From contig CAZMTK010000008.1 of the NCBI GenBank assembly GCA_964569245.1, forward strand, positions 51,225 to 115,224: a stretch of 64,000 nucleotides of DNA. The letters are read 5' to 3'. The DNA comes from JAAYTY01 sp964569245. Lineage in GTDB: Bacteria; Fermentibacterota; Fermentibacteria; Fermentibacterales; Fermentibacteraceae. Each line of letters starts with the position of its first letter. The stretch's first letter is position 1. The translations under genes and the position numbers were made by a program. The notes under the pieces are model-generated. The model worked only from the letters and a program-made list of their open reading frames with translations, did not search any database and was not told the DNA's origin. Positions 43,267 through 51,714 of the stretch are shown here, piece by piece.

Positions 43267-46200
43267 TCAGCCTCCTTCCCCCGATGCCCCCCCCAACCAC
43301 CGGGAAATACATCAAAGATACCGGGATGCCCCCAATGGTGGAACCATTCCCAGCCTCTTGCGACTCTACACCCTCCGGGGCCGCCTGTCCAGAGTCGCTC
43401 TGCGGAGTCGGACTGACCGGGGATCCTGGAGCTGTCTGAGTGGAGTCGGGCTGAGGGGCCTGGTTGCCGCTCCACCCCGGAAGGTAGCCTATGGAGGCGA
43501 CGGTGCCGGGCGCCATAAGCTCGAGATGGTCCGCGGCCTGGAACACCCACTCGTTGGAGATGCCGGCCGAGATGGCCTTCTCCACGGCGGTCCGGTAGAC
43601 CTGCAGTGCCTTGCCCAGGTATGTCTCCATGACGGGGTAGAGCTGGTCGTAGAATGCCTGCACGCCGGCTTCGTCGAGCCCCTCCGGAGGTTCCATGTAT
43701 CCGATGGCGTTCGCGAAGTCCTCGAAGAGCTCTCCGGCGCGCACGCAGGCCGCCATGAACCAGCGATCGCTCAGATAGGTGATGGACTTGCTGTACCAGC
43801 TCTCGGTGGTCTGCATCAGCTGGGTCTTCTGCTGGGCGGTCTGCACCGTGGCGGTGACCGCTGAGTAGTCTCGGAACGACATCTCTCCAAGATAGAAGGC
43901 GGACATCGCGGGGTAGTAGGTGTCCCCTGCACGGTACTGGTCGTATGTGGCGATGGAACTGTTGAACATCTCCCGCGCCCTCGCGTACTCGTACCTCTGG
44001 TACAGGTACTCGCCGTACTTGCCGTAGACCAGGACCATCACCTCGGCGGTTCCCTGCCTTCCGGCTATGATCTCGTCGTAGACCTGGACCGCGAGGTCCA
44101 TGCGACCGCCGTCTTCGTAGGACACCGAGGCGCTGTACAGGGCGCTGCCCATGTCCGGCGAGCCGGGGAACAGGTGGTATGCCGCGAGGTAGGTGTTTCC
44201 GGCGTCGATGTACCTACCGGCCTCTCTCGAGAGGAAAGCGGACCTCAGGAGGCCCTGCGGAGCCAGCTCGCTCTGCGGGTATCTGGCGGCGAGAGCGCTG
44301 AAGACCCTCATCGCGTCGTCGATGGCTCCTGCTTTCGCATAGGTCTCTGCTGCATCGTAAAGGGAGACCGGCGCCACTGCCGCGTCGGGATACTCGTTCG
44401 CCGACTGCTCGAAGCGTCTCGCTGCATCTATGAGGCTCTGAACGTCCTGGGACTCCGCGAGCGAGGCGGCGTCCCTGTAGGCTGCCTGGGCGGCCAGGAG
44501 GTCGAAGTCCTCTCCGAGGTTCTCGCCGGTCCTCGCCGCGGCATCGGATGCCCTTCCATACCAATCCTCGGCCTGCGCGTACATCTCCTCGGCCTCGTAG
44601 GCTGAGGCGATGAACCTGGCGGATCTGGCGAGGTACTGCGAGTTGGGGTAGCTCTCGTAGAGCTTCTGATAGGCCGTCCTTGCGCCTGCGTAGTCACCGG
44701 CGTTGTAGGCATTTCCGGCAGTGACGAAGAGGAACTGGTCGACGTACTCGCCCTGCGGGAACAGCGTCATGTAGAGCATGGTGGCGTCGAACTGCTTCTG
44801 CCGTACGAGCGCGCTGTCCACTCCCGGGAGCTCGGTGTAGGCGGTGAAGTAGGAGCCGCATGCGTTTATGCACGCGTCCTGCTGGCGCTGGCCCGACGTG
44901 CTGTCCCTCGCCACGGCGAGGTAGGCATCTCCGGCGTCCACGAACCTCCCCAGCGCATAGTAGGCGTCGCCCAGGAAGAACTTGAAGTCGTAGCCCTGCC
45001 TGCTGTCCGGGTAGTCCTGCAGGAACGTCTCGATCCGCGTCGCGAGCGACTGGTAGCTCTGCCTGCTCAGGACGGGATCATCCCTGCTGGCAACCGCCTG
45101 GGTGTGGTAGTAGACGATCGCCTGCTCCAGGGAGGACTGGCGCAGTGAATCCACAGCTCCCATCGGCGCGCCTGACGAGGCCGCCCAGGCGCTCGAGGCG
45201 CCGTAGTTCTCAACCAGCTCCTCACGGGCCTGCGTTGCAGCGAGCATGTCGCCCAGGCCGTCGTAGCAGGCTGCGATGCTCGCCTGGAAGAAGGGGGCCC
45301 GCGGAGAGTCGGGGAACCTCTGCAGGACGGCTTCGTAGGCGTTGATCGCCTCGGTCCAGTAGCCCTGCTCCTCGTAGAAGCTGCCCATCTGGTCGAGAAC
45401 CCGGAAGGTTACGCTGTCCCTGCCGAACCTGTCGAGGAAGGTGGTCGCGAGGGGAACCGCAGGCCTGGCGCCCTGCTCCATGAAATCGTGCGCGATGTAC
45501 TCGATGGATTCGTTGACCATCTCGCCGCTGCGCCTCGGGATGTTCAGCGAATCCATCAGCTCGCTGTCCTCGATGAGATATGCGAAGGTGGCGGCGGAGC
45601 GCAGATAGTCGTTCAGCAGGTAGTGAGTCCAGCCCAGCTTGTAGATGCCGAGCTGGAAGAGGTCCGGATCGGCAGCCGGGTAGTCGAGGACGCCCAGATA
45701 GTACACCCTGGCGCTGTCGAACTGGAACCCGTCGAAGTAGAAGTCACCCGCCCTGATATGGGTCTCCGGAGCCAGGAGGCTGTTCGGATGCTCTTCCAGA
45801 AGCCTACGGTAGCAGTTCACGGCGCCCCGCGGATCTCCCATCTTGTCGAGGCAGTAGCCCAGGGAGTACAGGGCTACGTCCTCGACCTCGCTTCCCGGAT
45901 AGGACCTGAGCACCCTCTGGTAGAGGTCTATCGAACGAGTGTAGTCCTCGAAGACGAAGCCCAGGGAATCGCCGGAGGCGCCGGATATCCTGTCGAGATA
46001 CGCCGAGTTGTCTATGTCGTAGTAGAGCTGGGCGAGCCTCACGAGGACGTCGGCGGAGAACCTGCTCTCCGGGAAGTTCGACAGGTACTCCTCGAAGAGC
46101 CCCGCGCAGACTATCGCGGAGTTGTTGATCCTTCGCTGCAGAGCGGATGTCTGCTGCTGCCGCTGTGCAATGAGGCTGCGGGCCAGAGCGGAGTCGCCTG

Positions 46201-47764
46201 CGGCGTATGCCGCCGCCACCTGCTGCTGGAAGACCGAACCCAGATAGCTGAGAGAATCCCGCTGGAGCTCGCGCTCCATGAAGGTGGCTATCGCAATCCC
46301 GTACTGCGTCTCCTGCACCCAGTCGTGCTCCTGAGTGATTCCGCTCCCGAACTTGGATGCCAGATCCTGGAGACTGAGCCTGATGCGCTGGACCTCCTCG
46401 CGGATCTCCTGGATCTGTCTCCGGTCGCTTTCGGTGCCGCGCGTTTCGGCGAGTCTCTGGACCTCCTCGACGGAGAGCGCGAGCGCGTCCGTGTTGGCAC
46501 GGCTGTCGGATATGAGCCTGTTCAGCTCCCGGCTGAGCTCCCTGGTGTCCACCGCGCCGGGGGGGAGCGAGACGGCAGCCTCCATGGCGCTGATCTGTAC
46601 GAACATCTGCCGGAGCCGGGCCTCCTCCTCCTCGATGACCTCCACCAGGTCGAGGTCGCCGGAGGCATAGGCCTCCTCCTTCATCTCCGCGAGACCGGCC
46701 CTCAGCCTCTCCAGCCTTTCGCGCTCGGCGGCGTACTCGTCCCCTGCGCCCTGAGGATCGAGAAGGTATTCGTAGTAGTCGTCGCCCGTGCCGTATTCCC
46801 TGAGAAGCCTCTCGTAGCGCATGACCGCCACGTCGAGGTCCTCTGCGCCCAGGGCGCAGTTGGCCATCGCGAGCTCGAACTCCGACCTCAGCTCGCTGGA
46901 CGGCACCTCCTCGACCACGCGCTCGGCCAGGTTGTAGGCCTCCTGGTAGCGCTCCTCGCGCATGAAGACCCATACCTTGCCCAGCATTGCGATGTCGTAG
47001 TAGGGGCTGAACGGGGAGATGTCGTCGTACAGGTCGTGAGCGCTGTCGAAGCTGCCTTCGTCGACATAGATCTGCGCAAGCGCTATCCTGGCCCTGTCGG
47101 CCAGGTTCATCCCCTCCCTTGTCGGCCTGGAGCTGCCCAGGATTCCGTTCAGCGTGGTCTTCGCCGATGAAATGTCGCCCTCCTCGACATAGACGACCGC
47201 GAGGAGGTACTCTGACAGGTCGGAGAGCTCGCTGGACCTGGGGATCCGGGCCAGAAGTCCGCGAGCTTCCGGGAACCTTCCGCTGTTGTGGTAGGACAGC
47301 GCTGCGACGACCACGGCAAGGTCAGCGTGCGGGAATGCCGGATTGCGGAGCTCGAGCTCCTCGAAGCGGGAGAGGGCGGTCTCGAAGTCCTGCAGCTCGA
47401 AGGCTATCAGCTCGAGCCGGAAGAGGGCGTCGTCATAGTACTCGCTCTCCGGGAAGTTGGTGATGACGGCCTCGAACGCGTCCTTCGCCCACACTATGGA
47501 ACCCGCCAGGTAGAGCTCCTCTCCGAGTCGGAAGGCGCTCTCCGCGCTGGAAACGGAGGCGTACTCCCTGCGCAGGTCCACCAGCTCGGCTTCGAGGCGC
47601 TGGAGTCTGCTCTCTTCCCTTGCTATCTGGTCCTCCAGGCTGGTGAGCTCCTGTCTGGCCTGGAGTATCTGTGACTCGATGTCCGGTTCGGGAGACGGCT
47701 GAGCGAGCGCACCGCCGGCCAGGGCGACGGCGAGAAGGGCCTGCAGATGCAGGGAGATCCGCAT
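43256..47764 (-). CDS. Giant periplasmic TPR protein of the motor-like cluster (GltI-like)
   Basis: 1502 residues. Signal peptide MRISLHLQALLAVALAGGALA, a coiled coil (about 30-72: QARQELTSLEDQIAREESRL), then many TPR/Sel1-like repeats to about residue 1400 (AFRLGEELYLAGSIVWAKDAF; YYDDALFRLELIAFELQDFE), with a second coiled region near 345-500 (SRELNRLISDSRANTDALAL). The length and TPR content parallel the large TPR protein of myxobacterial Glt. It would span the periplasm between the ExbB/ExbD motor and the outer-membrane part. The C-terminus (YFPVVGGGIGGRRLIVS) is Gly-rich. Confidence 0.85.
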   Translation of the reverse strand: MRISLHLQALLAVALAGGALAQPSPEPDIESQILQARQELTSLEDQIAREESRLQRLEAELVDLRREYASVSSAESAFRLGEELYLAGSIVWAKDAFEAVITNFPESEYYDDALFRLELIAFELQDFETALSRFEELELRNPAFPHADLAVVVAALSYHNSGRFPEARGLLARIPRSSELSDLSEYLLAVVYVEEGDISSAKTTLNGILGSSRPTREGMNLADRARIALAQIYVDEGSFDSAHDLYDDISPFSPYYDIAMLGKVWVFMREERYQEAYNLAERVVEEVPSSELRSEFELAMANCALGAEDLDVAVMRYERLLREYGTGDDYYEYLLDPQGAGDEYAAERERLERLRAGLAEMKEEAYASGDLDLVEVIEEEEARLRQMFVQISAMEAAVSLPPGAVDTRELSRELNRLISDSRANTDALALSVEEVQRLAETRGTESDRRQIQEIREEVQRIRLSLQDLASKFGSGITQEHDWVQETQYGIAIATFMERELQRDSLSYLGSVFQQQVAAAYAAGDSALARSLIAQRQQQTSALQRRINNSAIVCAGLFEEYLSNFPESRFSADVLVRLAQLYYDIDNSAYLDRISGASGDSLGFVFEDYTRSIDLYQRVLRSYPGSEVEDVALYSLGYCLDKMGDPRGAVNCYRRLLEEHPNSLLAPETHIRAGDFYFDGFQFDSARVYYLGVLDYPAADPDLFQLGIYKLGWTHYLLNDYLRSAATFAYLIEDSELMDSLNIPRRSGEMVNESIEYIAHDFMEQGARPAVPLATTFLDRFGRDSVTFRVLDQMGSFYEEQGYWTEAINAYEAVLQRFPDSPRAPFFQASIAACYDGLGDMLAATQAREELVENYGASSAWAASSGAPMGAVDSLRQSSLEQAIVYYHTQAVASRDDPVLSRQSYQSLATRIETFLQDYPDSRQGYDFKFFLGDAYYALGRFVDAGDAYLAVARDSTSGQRQQDACINACGSYFTAYTELPGVDSALVRQKQFDATMLYMTLFPQGEYVDQFLFVTAGNAYNAGDYAGARTAYQKLYESYPNSQYLARSARFIASAYEAEEMYAQAEDWYGRASDAAARTGENLGEDFDLLAAQAAYRDAASLAESQDVQSLIDAARRFEQSANEYPDAAVAPVSLYDAAETYAKAGAIDDAMRVFSALAARYPQSELAPQGLLRSAFLSREAGRYIDAGNTYLAAYHLFPGSPDMGSALYSASVSYEDGGRMDLAVQVYDEIIAGRQGTAEVMVLVYGKYGEYLYQRYEYARAREMFNSSIATYDQYRAGDTYYPAMSAFYLGEMSFRDYSAVTATVQTAQQKTQLMQTTESWYSKSITYLSDRWFMAACVRAGELFEDFANAIGYMEPPEGLDEAGVQAFYDQLYPVMETYLGKALQVYRTAVEKAISAGISNEWVFQAADHLELMAPGTVASIGYLPGWSGNQAPQPDSTQTAPGSPVSPTPQSDSGQAAPEGVESQEAGNGSTIGGIPVSLMYFPVVGGGIGGRRLIVS

Positions 47765-47770
47765 TGCCGT

Positions 47771-48703
47771 CTATTCCTGCTCTTCCAGGAGGTCGCGCAG
47801 GCGCTGCAGCTCTGCTTCCGCTGCCCTCCGGCGCGCTTCGAGCTCTTCCAGGCGCTGTCTGGCCCTCTCGATACGCGCCTGCTCGCGCTCGAGCTCCATT
47901 CTTCGTGCTCCGATGATCGGCCCGAAGCGCGACTCCAGAGCGAGGCTGAACTTCGAGTTCTGCATCACGTCTGTCTCGCCCTGGTTCTCCGGCGGAAAGA
48001 CGGCCTGTTCGAATTCCGCCCAGGCCATCTGGACGGTGAAGAGCCTGCTGAGCCTGTACGAAGCCCCGAGGTTCAGGTCCCTGCCGTCCTGCTCGAACAG
48101 GATCGAGAAGGCATCGCTGGCCCTGAACACCACCGAGCCGAACAGCCCGTGGGCCCATTGGCTGCCGACCCCGAGAGCGCCGTTCTTTATGACGCCGACG
48201 AACCTGCCGGTGCCTATCCCCAGGCTCACCGTGGCGGGGATGCCGAAGAGGTAGCTCATGTCCTTCGACAGGACGCCGTACACTGAGAAGTTCTGTGAGT
48301 GGGGATACTGGTACATCTCGCCGTTCTCATCGGTGAAGCAGTCGATGTACTTCTCCCCGGAGATGTTCTCGATGCCGACCGCGAACGCTGGAACCTGCAT
48401 GCCCTCGTTGAGAACCGCGACTCTTGCAGTTCCCGCGATTCCTCCGTCACCGAGATAGGACACTCCAAGCTGGCAGTACCTGAAGAGGCCTACGTCGACG
48501 TGGCCCGTGATCATCATCTCGCTGTTGGTGCCGCCCGAGAGATCCTCCACGGTATAGGCCGAGCCGGCGATCCCGGCCTCTATCTCGGTGTGTCCAAGGA
48601 CGTAGGCATCCGGCGAGTCGAGCACGCCGGCCCTGGAGAACGGCAGTGATCCAGCCGAAGCGAGGAAGGGAAGAACCAATATCAACGCCGGCGCATGTCT
48701 CAT
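47771..48703 (-). CDS. Outer-membrane barrel-like protein with C-terminal coiled coil
   Basis: 310 residues from ATG 48703 (GGAGG 8 bases upstream). A signal peptide (RHAPALILVLPFLASAGS) precedes a beta-rich region of about 200 residues with repeated Gly/aromatic strands (GHVDVGLFRYCQLGVSYLGDGG, YLFGIPATVSLGIGTGRFVGV, FGSVVFRASDAFSILFEQDG), typical of a small outer-membrane barrel (YjbH-like). It ends with a charged coiled coil of about 45 residues (MELEREQARIERARQRLEEL) predicted in the periplasm, which could contact the giant TPR protein encoded next (6-base gap). It is the first gene of the cluster. Confidence 0.8.
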   Translation of the reverse strand: MRHAPALILVLPFLASAGSLPFSRAGVLDSPDAYVLGHTEIEAGIAGSAYTVEDLSGGTNSEMMITGHVDVGLFRYCQLGVSYLGDGGIAGTARVAVLNEGMQVPAFAVGIENISGEKYIDCFTDENGEMYQYPHSQNFSVYGVLSKDMSYLFGIPATVSLGIGTGRFVGVIKNGALGVGSQWAHGLFGSVVFRASDAFSILFEQDGRDLNLGASYRLSRLFTVQMAWAEFEQAVFPPENQGETDVMQNSKFSLALESRFGPIIGARRMELEREQARIERARQRLEELEARRRAAEAELQRLRDLLEEQE

Positions 48704-48763
48704 TGCGTGATCCTCCGTGGAGTGCCCGGATCGCCCGACTTCCAGCACGCTGTTGCCGTTCGT

Positions 48764-48792
48764 ACTATTCTCCGCCGAGCACCCCTGGTCAA
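48764..48792 (-). promoter_or_regulatory. Promoter of the motor-like cluster
   Basis: On the minus strand TTGACC (48792-48787) and AATAGT (48769-48764) are separated by 17 bases. It lies 60 bases upstream of the first gene of the cluster. The spacing and -35 box agree with the his and ftcD promoters of this window. Confidence 0.6.
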
Positions 48793-48813
48793 CGACTCGG
48801 AAGGCGTTCGAGA

Positions 48814-48842
48814 TTGACCTGACGCTCTGGCAGAGAATAGAT
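48814..48842 (+). promoter_or_regulatory. Promoter of the propeller/Ig protein gene
   Basis: TTGACC (48814-48819) and ATAGAT (48837-48842) with a 17-base spacer, 38 bases upstream of the TTG start at 48880. The -35 hexamer is identical to that of the divergent motor-like cluster, whose -35 starts only 21 bases away, so the two promoters are back to back and may be co-regulated. Confidence 0.55.
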
Positions 48843-48879
48843 TCGTTGTCCCGAAGGGAAACATCCCCCGGAGGTTGCG

Positions 48880-51714
48880 TTGTTCTTCCTTCTCGTCCAT
48901 CTCTCTTCCCTGTGCTCTATCAACCCCGCTCCCCTGTGGGAGGTTCCGGCGGGCGCACCTCCCAGGGGGGCGCCGCTCCTGTTGGAGAAGCCGGGCGGCA
49001 TGGCGATTCTGCTCCCGCTCGGCGACAGGGGGCTCGCGGGGTTCGACGGATGCGGCTCTTCCCTTGCCGGATTCCCACTCTCCGCTTCCGAGGGGGTGAG
49101 CTTCAGACCGGCCGGCTTCGTGTCCTCCTCCGGCATGAGTCTCGTGGCCTACGTCGACGACGCCGGGAGGGCTCACCTGGTCGACCTGTCCGGCTCGGAG
49201 CAGCCGGGCTGGCCGGTCAGCCTCGGAAGCAATCCCGTCACCGGGGTTGCGGCGCTCGACCTCGATCTCGACGGCGCGATGGAGATCTCGGTGGGCACCG
49301 CCGACTCCAGGATCCACCTGCTCGACGAAGGCGGTGCGGAGATGCCGGGCTGGCCGGTCTCCCCAGGAGCAAGGCTGGAGTGGCAGCCCGCACAGCTGTC
49401 TCTGGGCGGCGGAAAGTCTGGCGCCATGGTCTGCCTGCTCGGAAATGCGCAGGCAACTCTGCTTGACACCCTCGGCAGGGCGCTTCCCGGCTGGCCCGTG
49501 AGCGCGGGGTTCGCGTTCGCGACCCCCGCAGCGTGCGCCGACATGGACTCGGACGGTCTCTCTGACATCGTATTCGCCACGCGAGACCGCAGGCTGCACG
49601 TATTCGGCGCAAGAGGGATCGAGGCCAGGGGCTGGCCGGTGCTGACCGATGCCAGGGCCGTCGGAGGAGGGCTCGCTGTCGGGCCCGTCGGCACGGCAGC
49701 CGGGCTCCCGTCGGTGGCAGTGGCGTGCGAGGACAGCCTGGTCTGCCTGTTCGAATCCGACGGCTCTCTGGCAGGCACCTGGCGATGGCCTAACAGGGCC
49801 GTCGCCCTCCCCACGAGTCCGCTCATCGCAGGCTGCCCGGGGGGTTCGGCCGTTATTGCCGCGGCGGGAGACGGCACCGTCCACGCATGGGACGCCGAAG
49901 GCAGGGAGATAGATGCCCTGGCGATCAGGCACCGCGAGGGGGTTCAGCACGCCCCGGCTGTCGGCGACATAGACGGAGACGGTGGAATCGAGCTCGTGGT
50001 CGCGGGAAGGTCGGGCCTGGTCGCGGCCTGGAGTCTCCCCTCGACCTCCGAGGGGCCGTGGCCCCAGCAGCTGTCTGACTCGAGAAACTCGTGCAGCTAC
50101 GGTCTCTGCTTCCTCCCCGCCGCGGAGGTCGAGAATCTCTCGGGCGAGTTCAGCGGCGACATCGAGATCGGATACAGAATCTCGGGCGGCTCTGCGTCGG
50201 GGGTCTCGCTCGCCTATTCGACCGACGCGGGATACTCCTGGAGCACGGCGTCCAGCTACGAGGATGCGGGAGGAAGGCTGGTCTGGCGCTCGAGGGACGA
50301 CATCGGAAGCGCGGACGAGACGAACTGCCTCCTGAGGATCACGCCCCTCGGCGAATCGGGAGCCGGTATAGCCGGGATCTCCACGATGTTCCACGTCGAC
50401 AACAACGAGCCCCCGGTGATCTACCTCTCGCCGCCTGTGCTGATGCCGGGAGGCGCTCTCGTGATAACCTACGCCGTGGACGACCCCGAAGCCGACACGA
50501 TCCAGCTGCAGGCCCAGTACAGCGCCGACGGGGGCGCCTCCTGGCGGACGGCCCACCTCGCGGGGAGCACCGTCGTCATAGAGCCGTGGCTCTACGGTTC
50601 GCCGGTCACCTGGGACTACGAAGCCGACACCGGCCTGGACGACCCCTCCGGCCTTCTCCTCAGAGTCAGGGCGGCCGACGCGGACCCTGGCCCCTGGTCC
50701 GTCCTGCAGGGGACCTCCGTCGAGACAGGGCTCTCGCAGTCGGGGCAGGTGGTCGCTCCGGCAGGGAAGGTGTCCGGCAGGATCAGGCTGGGCGTGCGGC
50801 TCTCAGGGGCAACGGGGGACGACCCGGAGTTCGCCTACGAGTTCTCCCTCGACGGCGGGACCACCTGGTCGCCGGCCACCACCTCTCCGGCGGAAGGGGG
50901 TGTCGCCGCCCCTCCAGGGCAGTTCGACATCTTCTGGGAATCCTCAGTGGACGCCCCCGGGGTCGAGAGCGGGCTGGCCCGCTTCAGGGCGCTCGATCCC
51001 GCCGGAACCTCGGAGGCTGTGCCGGTTCCGTCGGCACCGTTCCATCTCGACAACAACGCTGCCCCTTCCGTGTCCATCCTCTCTCCGGGGAGGTACTCGG
51101 TTTTCGAGGGGCTCGTGCCGGTCAGATTCCTCGTCTCGGATCCCGAGGGGGACGACGTCACGATCCTGGTCCAGTACAGGATGCTCGGCGACACGGCTTG
51201 GGCCACCGCCTCGGGCGTCCTGGTCAACGGCCCGTTCGGCCCGATGCGATACGCAGGCACCCTCGAATGGAACAGCTGCGCCGACCTCCAGGGCAGAAGG
51301 CAGGAGGAGATCGAGCTCCGCCTGATCGCCGTCGACGCCGACAGCTCCTTCTCACAGCCCGCGGGACCGATCGCGCTCGACAATCGGTCCCTGCCCTTCA
51401 CGGTGCAGGCTTCGGTGGCTGGGAACTACGCAGCCAGGGGAGTGGCGATTGTGCGCTTCGAGCTGTCCGATCCCGACAACAGGCCTCTCTCCCTTGCCGC
51501 CTCGTGGAGCGGAGACGGGGGGAGAACCTGGAGGGCGGCCTCGGTCTCGGGCGACGTGTCGGGCCTCACGGGTCCCGTGTACCTGGGGCAGATCGAATGG
51601 GACTACTTGCTGGATGCAGGCCCCGGGCCCGCCAGGGTGCTTCTCAGGCTCACACCGCTGTCAGGAGGAGTGTCGGGCTTCCCCATGACGCTGGAGCTTC
51701 AGACCGGGAACTGA
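48880..51714 (+). CDS. Large exported beta-propeller / Ig-like protein
   Basis: 944 residues from a TTG at 48880 (GGAGG about 6 bases upstream). A short signal-like start (FFLLVHLSSLCSI) is followed by a propeller with repeated GWPV strands (PGWPVSLGSN, PGWPVSPGA, PGWPVSAGF, RGWPVLTDA) alternating with calcium-type loops (DLDLDGAMEISVG, DMDSDGLSDIVFA, DIDGDGGIELVVAG): FG-GAP/VCBS. From about 400 it is built of Ig-like domains, each with a VxDPExD loop (VDDPEADTIQLQAQY, VSDPEGDDVTILVQY, LSDPDNRPLSL). Probably a large surface or secreted protein. It is divergent from the motor-like cluster. Confidence 0.85.
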   Translation: MFFLLVHLSSLCSINPAPLWEVPAGAPPRGAPLLLEKPGGMAILLPLGDRGLAGFDGCGSSLAGFPLSASEGVSFRPAGFVSSSGMSLVAYVDDAGRAHLVDLSGSEQPGWPVSLGSNPVTGVAALDLDLDGAMEISVGTADSRIHLLDEGGAEMPGWPVSPGARLEWQPAQLSLGGGKSGAMVCLLGNAQATLLDTLGRALPGWPVSAGFAFATPAACADMDSDGLSDIVFATRDRRLHVFGARGIEARGWPVLTDARAVGGGLAVGPVGTAAGLPSVAVACEDSLVCLFESDGSLAGTWRWPNRAVALPTSPLIAGCPGGSAVIAAAGDGTVHAWDAEGREIDALAIRHREGVQHAPAVGDIDGDGGIELVVAGRSGLVAAWSLPSTSEGPWPQQLSDSRNSCSYGLCFLPAAEVENLSGEFSGDIEIGYRISGGSASGVSLAYSTDAGYSWSTASSYEDAGGRLVWRSRDDIGSADETNCLLRITPLGESGAGIAGISTMFHVDNNEPPVIYLSPPVLMPGGALVITYAVDDPEADTIQLQAQYSADGGASWRTAHLAGSTVVIEPWLYGSPVTWDYEADTGLDDPSGLLLRVRAADADPGPWSVLQGTSVETGLSQSGQVVAPAGKVSGRIRLGVRLSGATGDDPEFAYEFSLDGGTTWSPATTSPAEGGVAAPPGQFDIFWESSVDAPGVESGLARFRALDPAGTSEAVPVPSAPFHLDNNAAPSVSILSPGRYSVFEGLVPVRFLVSDPEGDDVTILVQYRMLGDTAWATASGVLVNGPFGPMRYAGTLEWNSCADLQGRRQEEIELRLIAVDADSSFSQPAGPIALDNRSLPFTVQASVAGNYAARGVAIVRFELSDPDNRPLSLAASWSGDGGRTWRAASVSGDVSGLTGPVYLGQIEWDYLLDAGPGPARVLLRLTPLSGGVSGFPMTLELQTGN

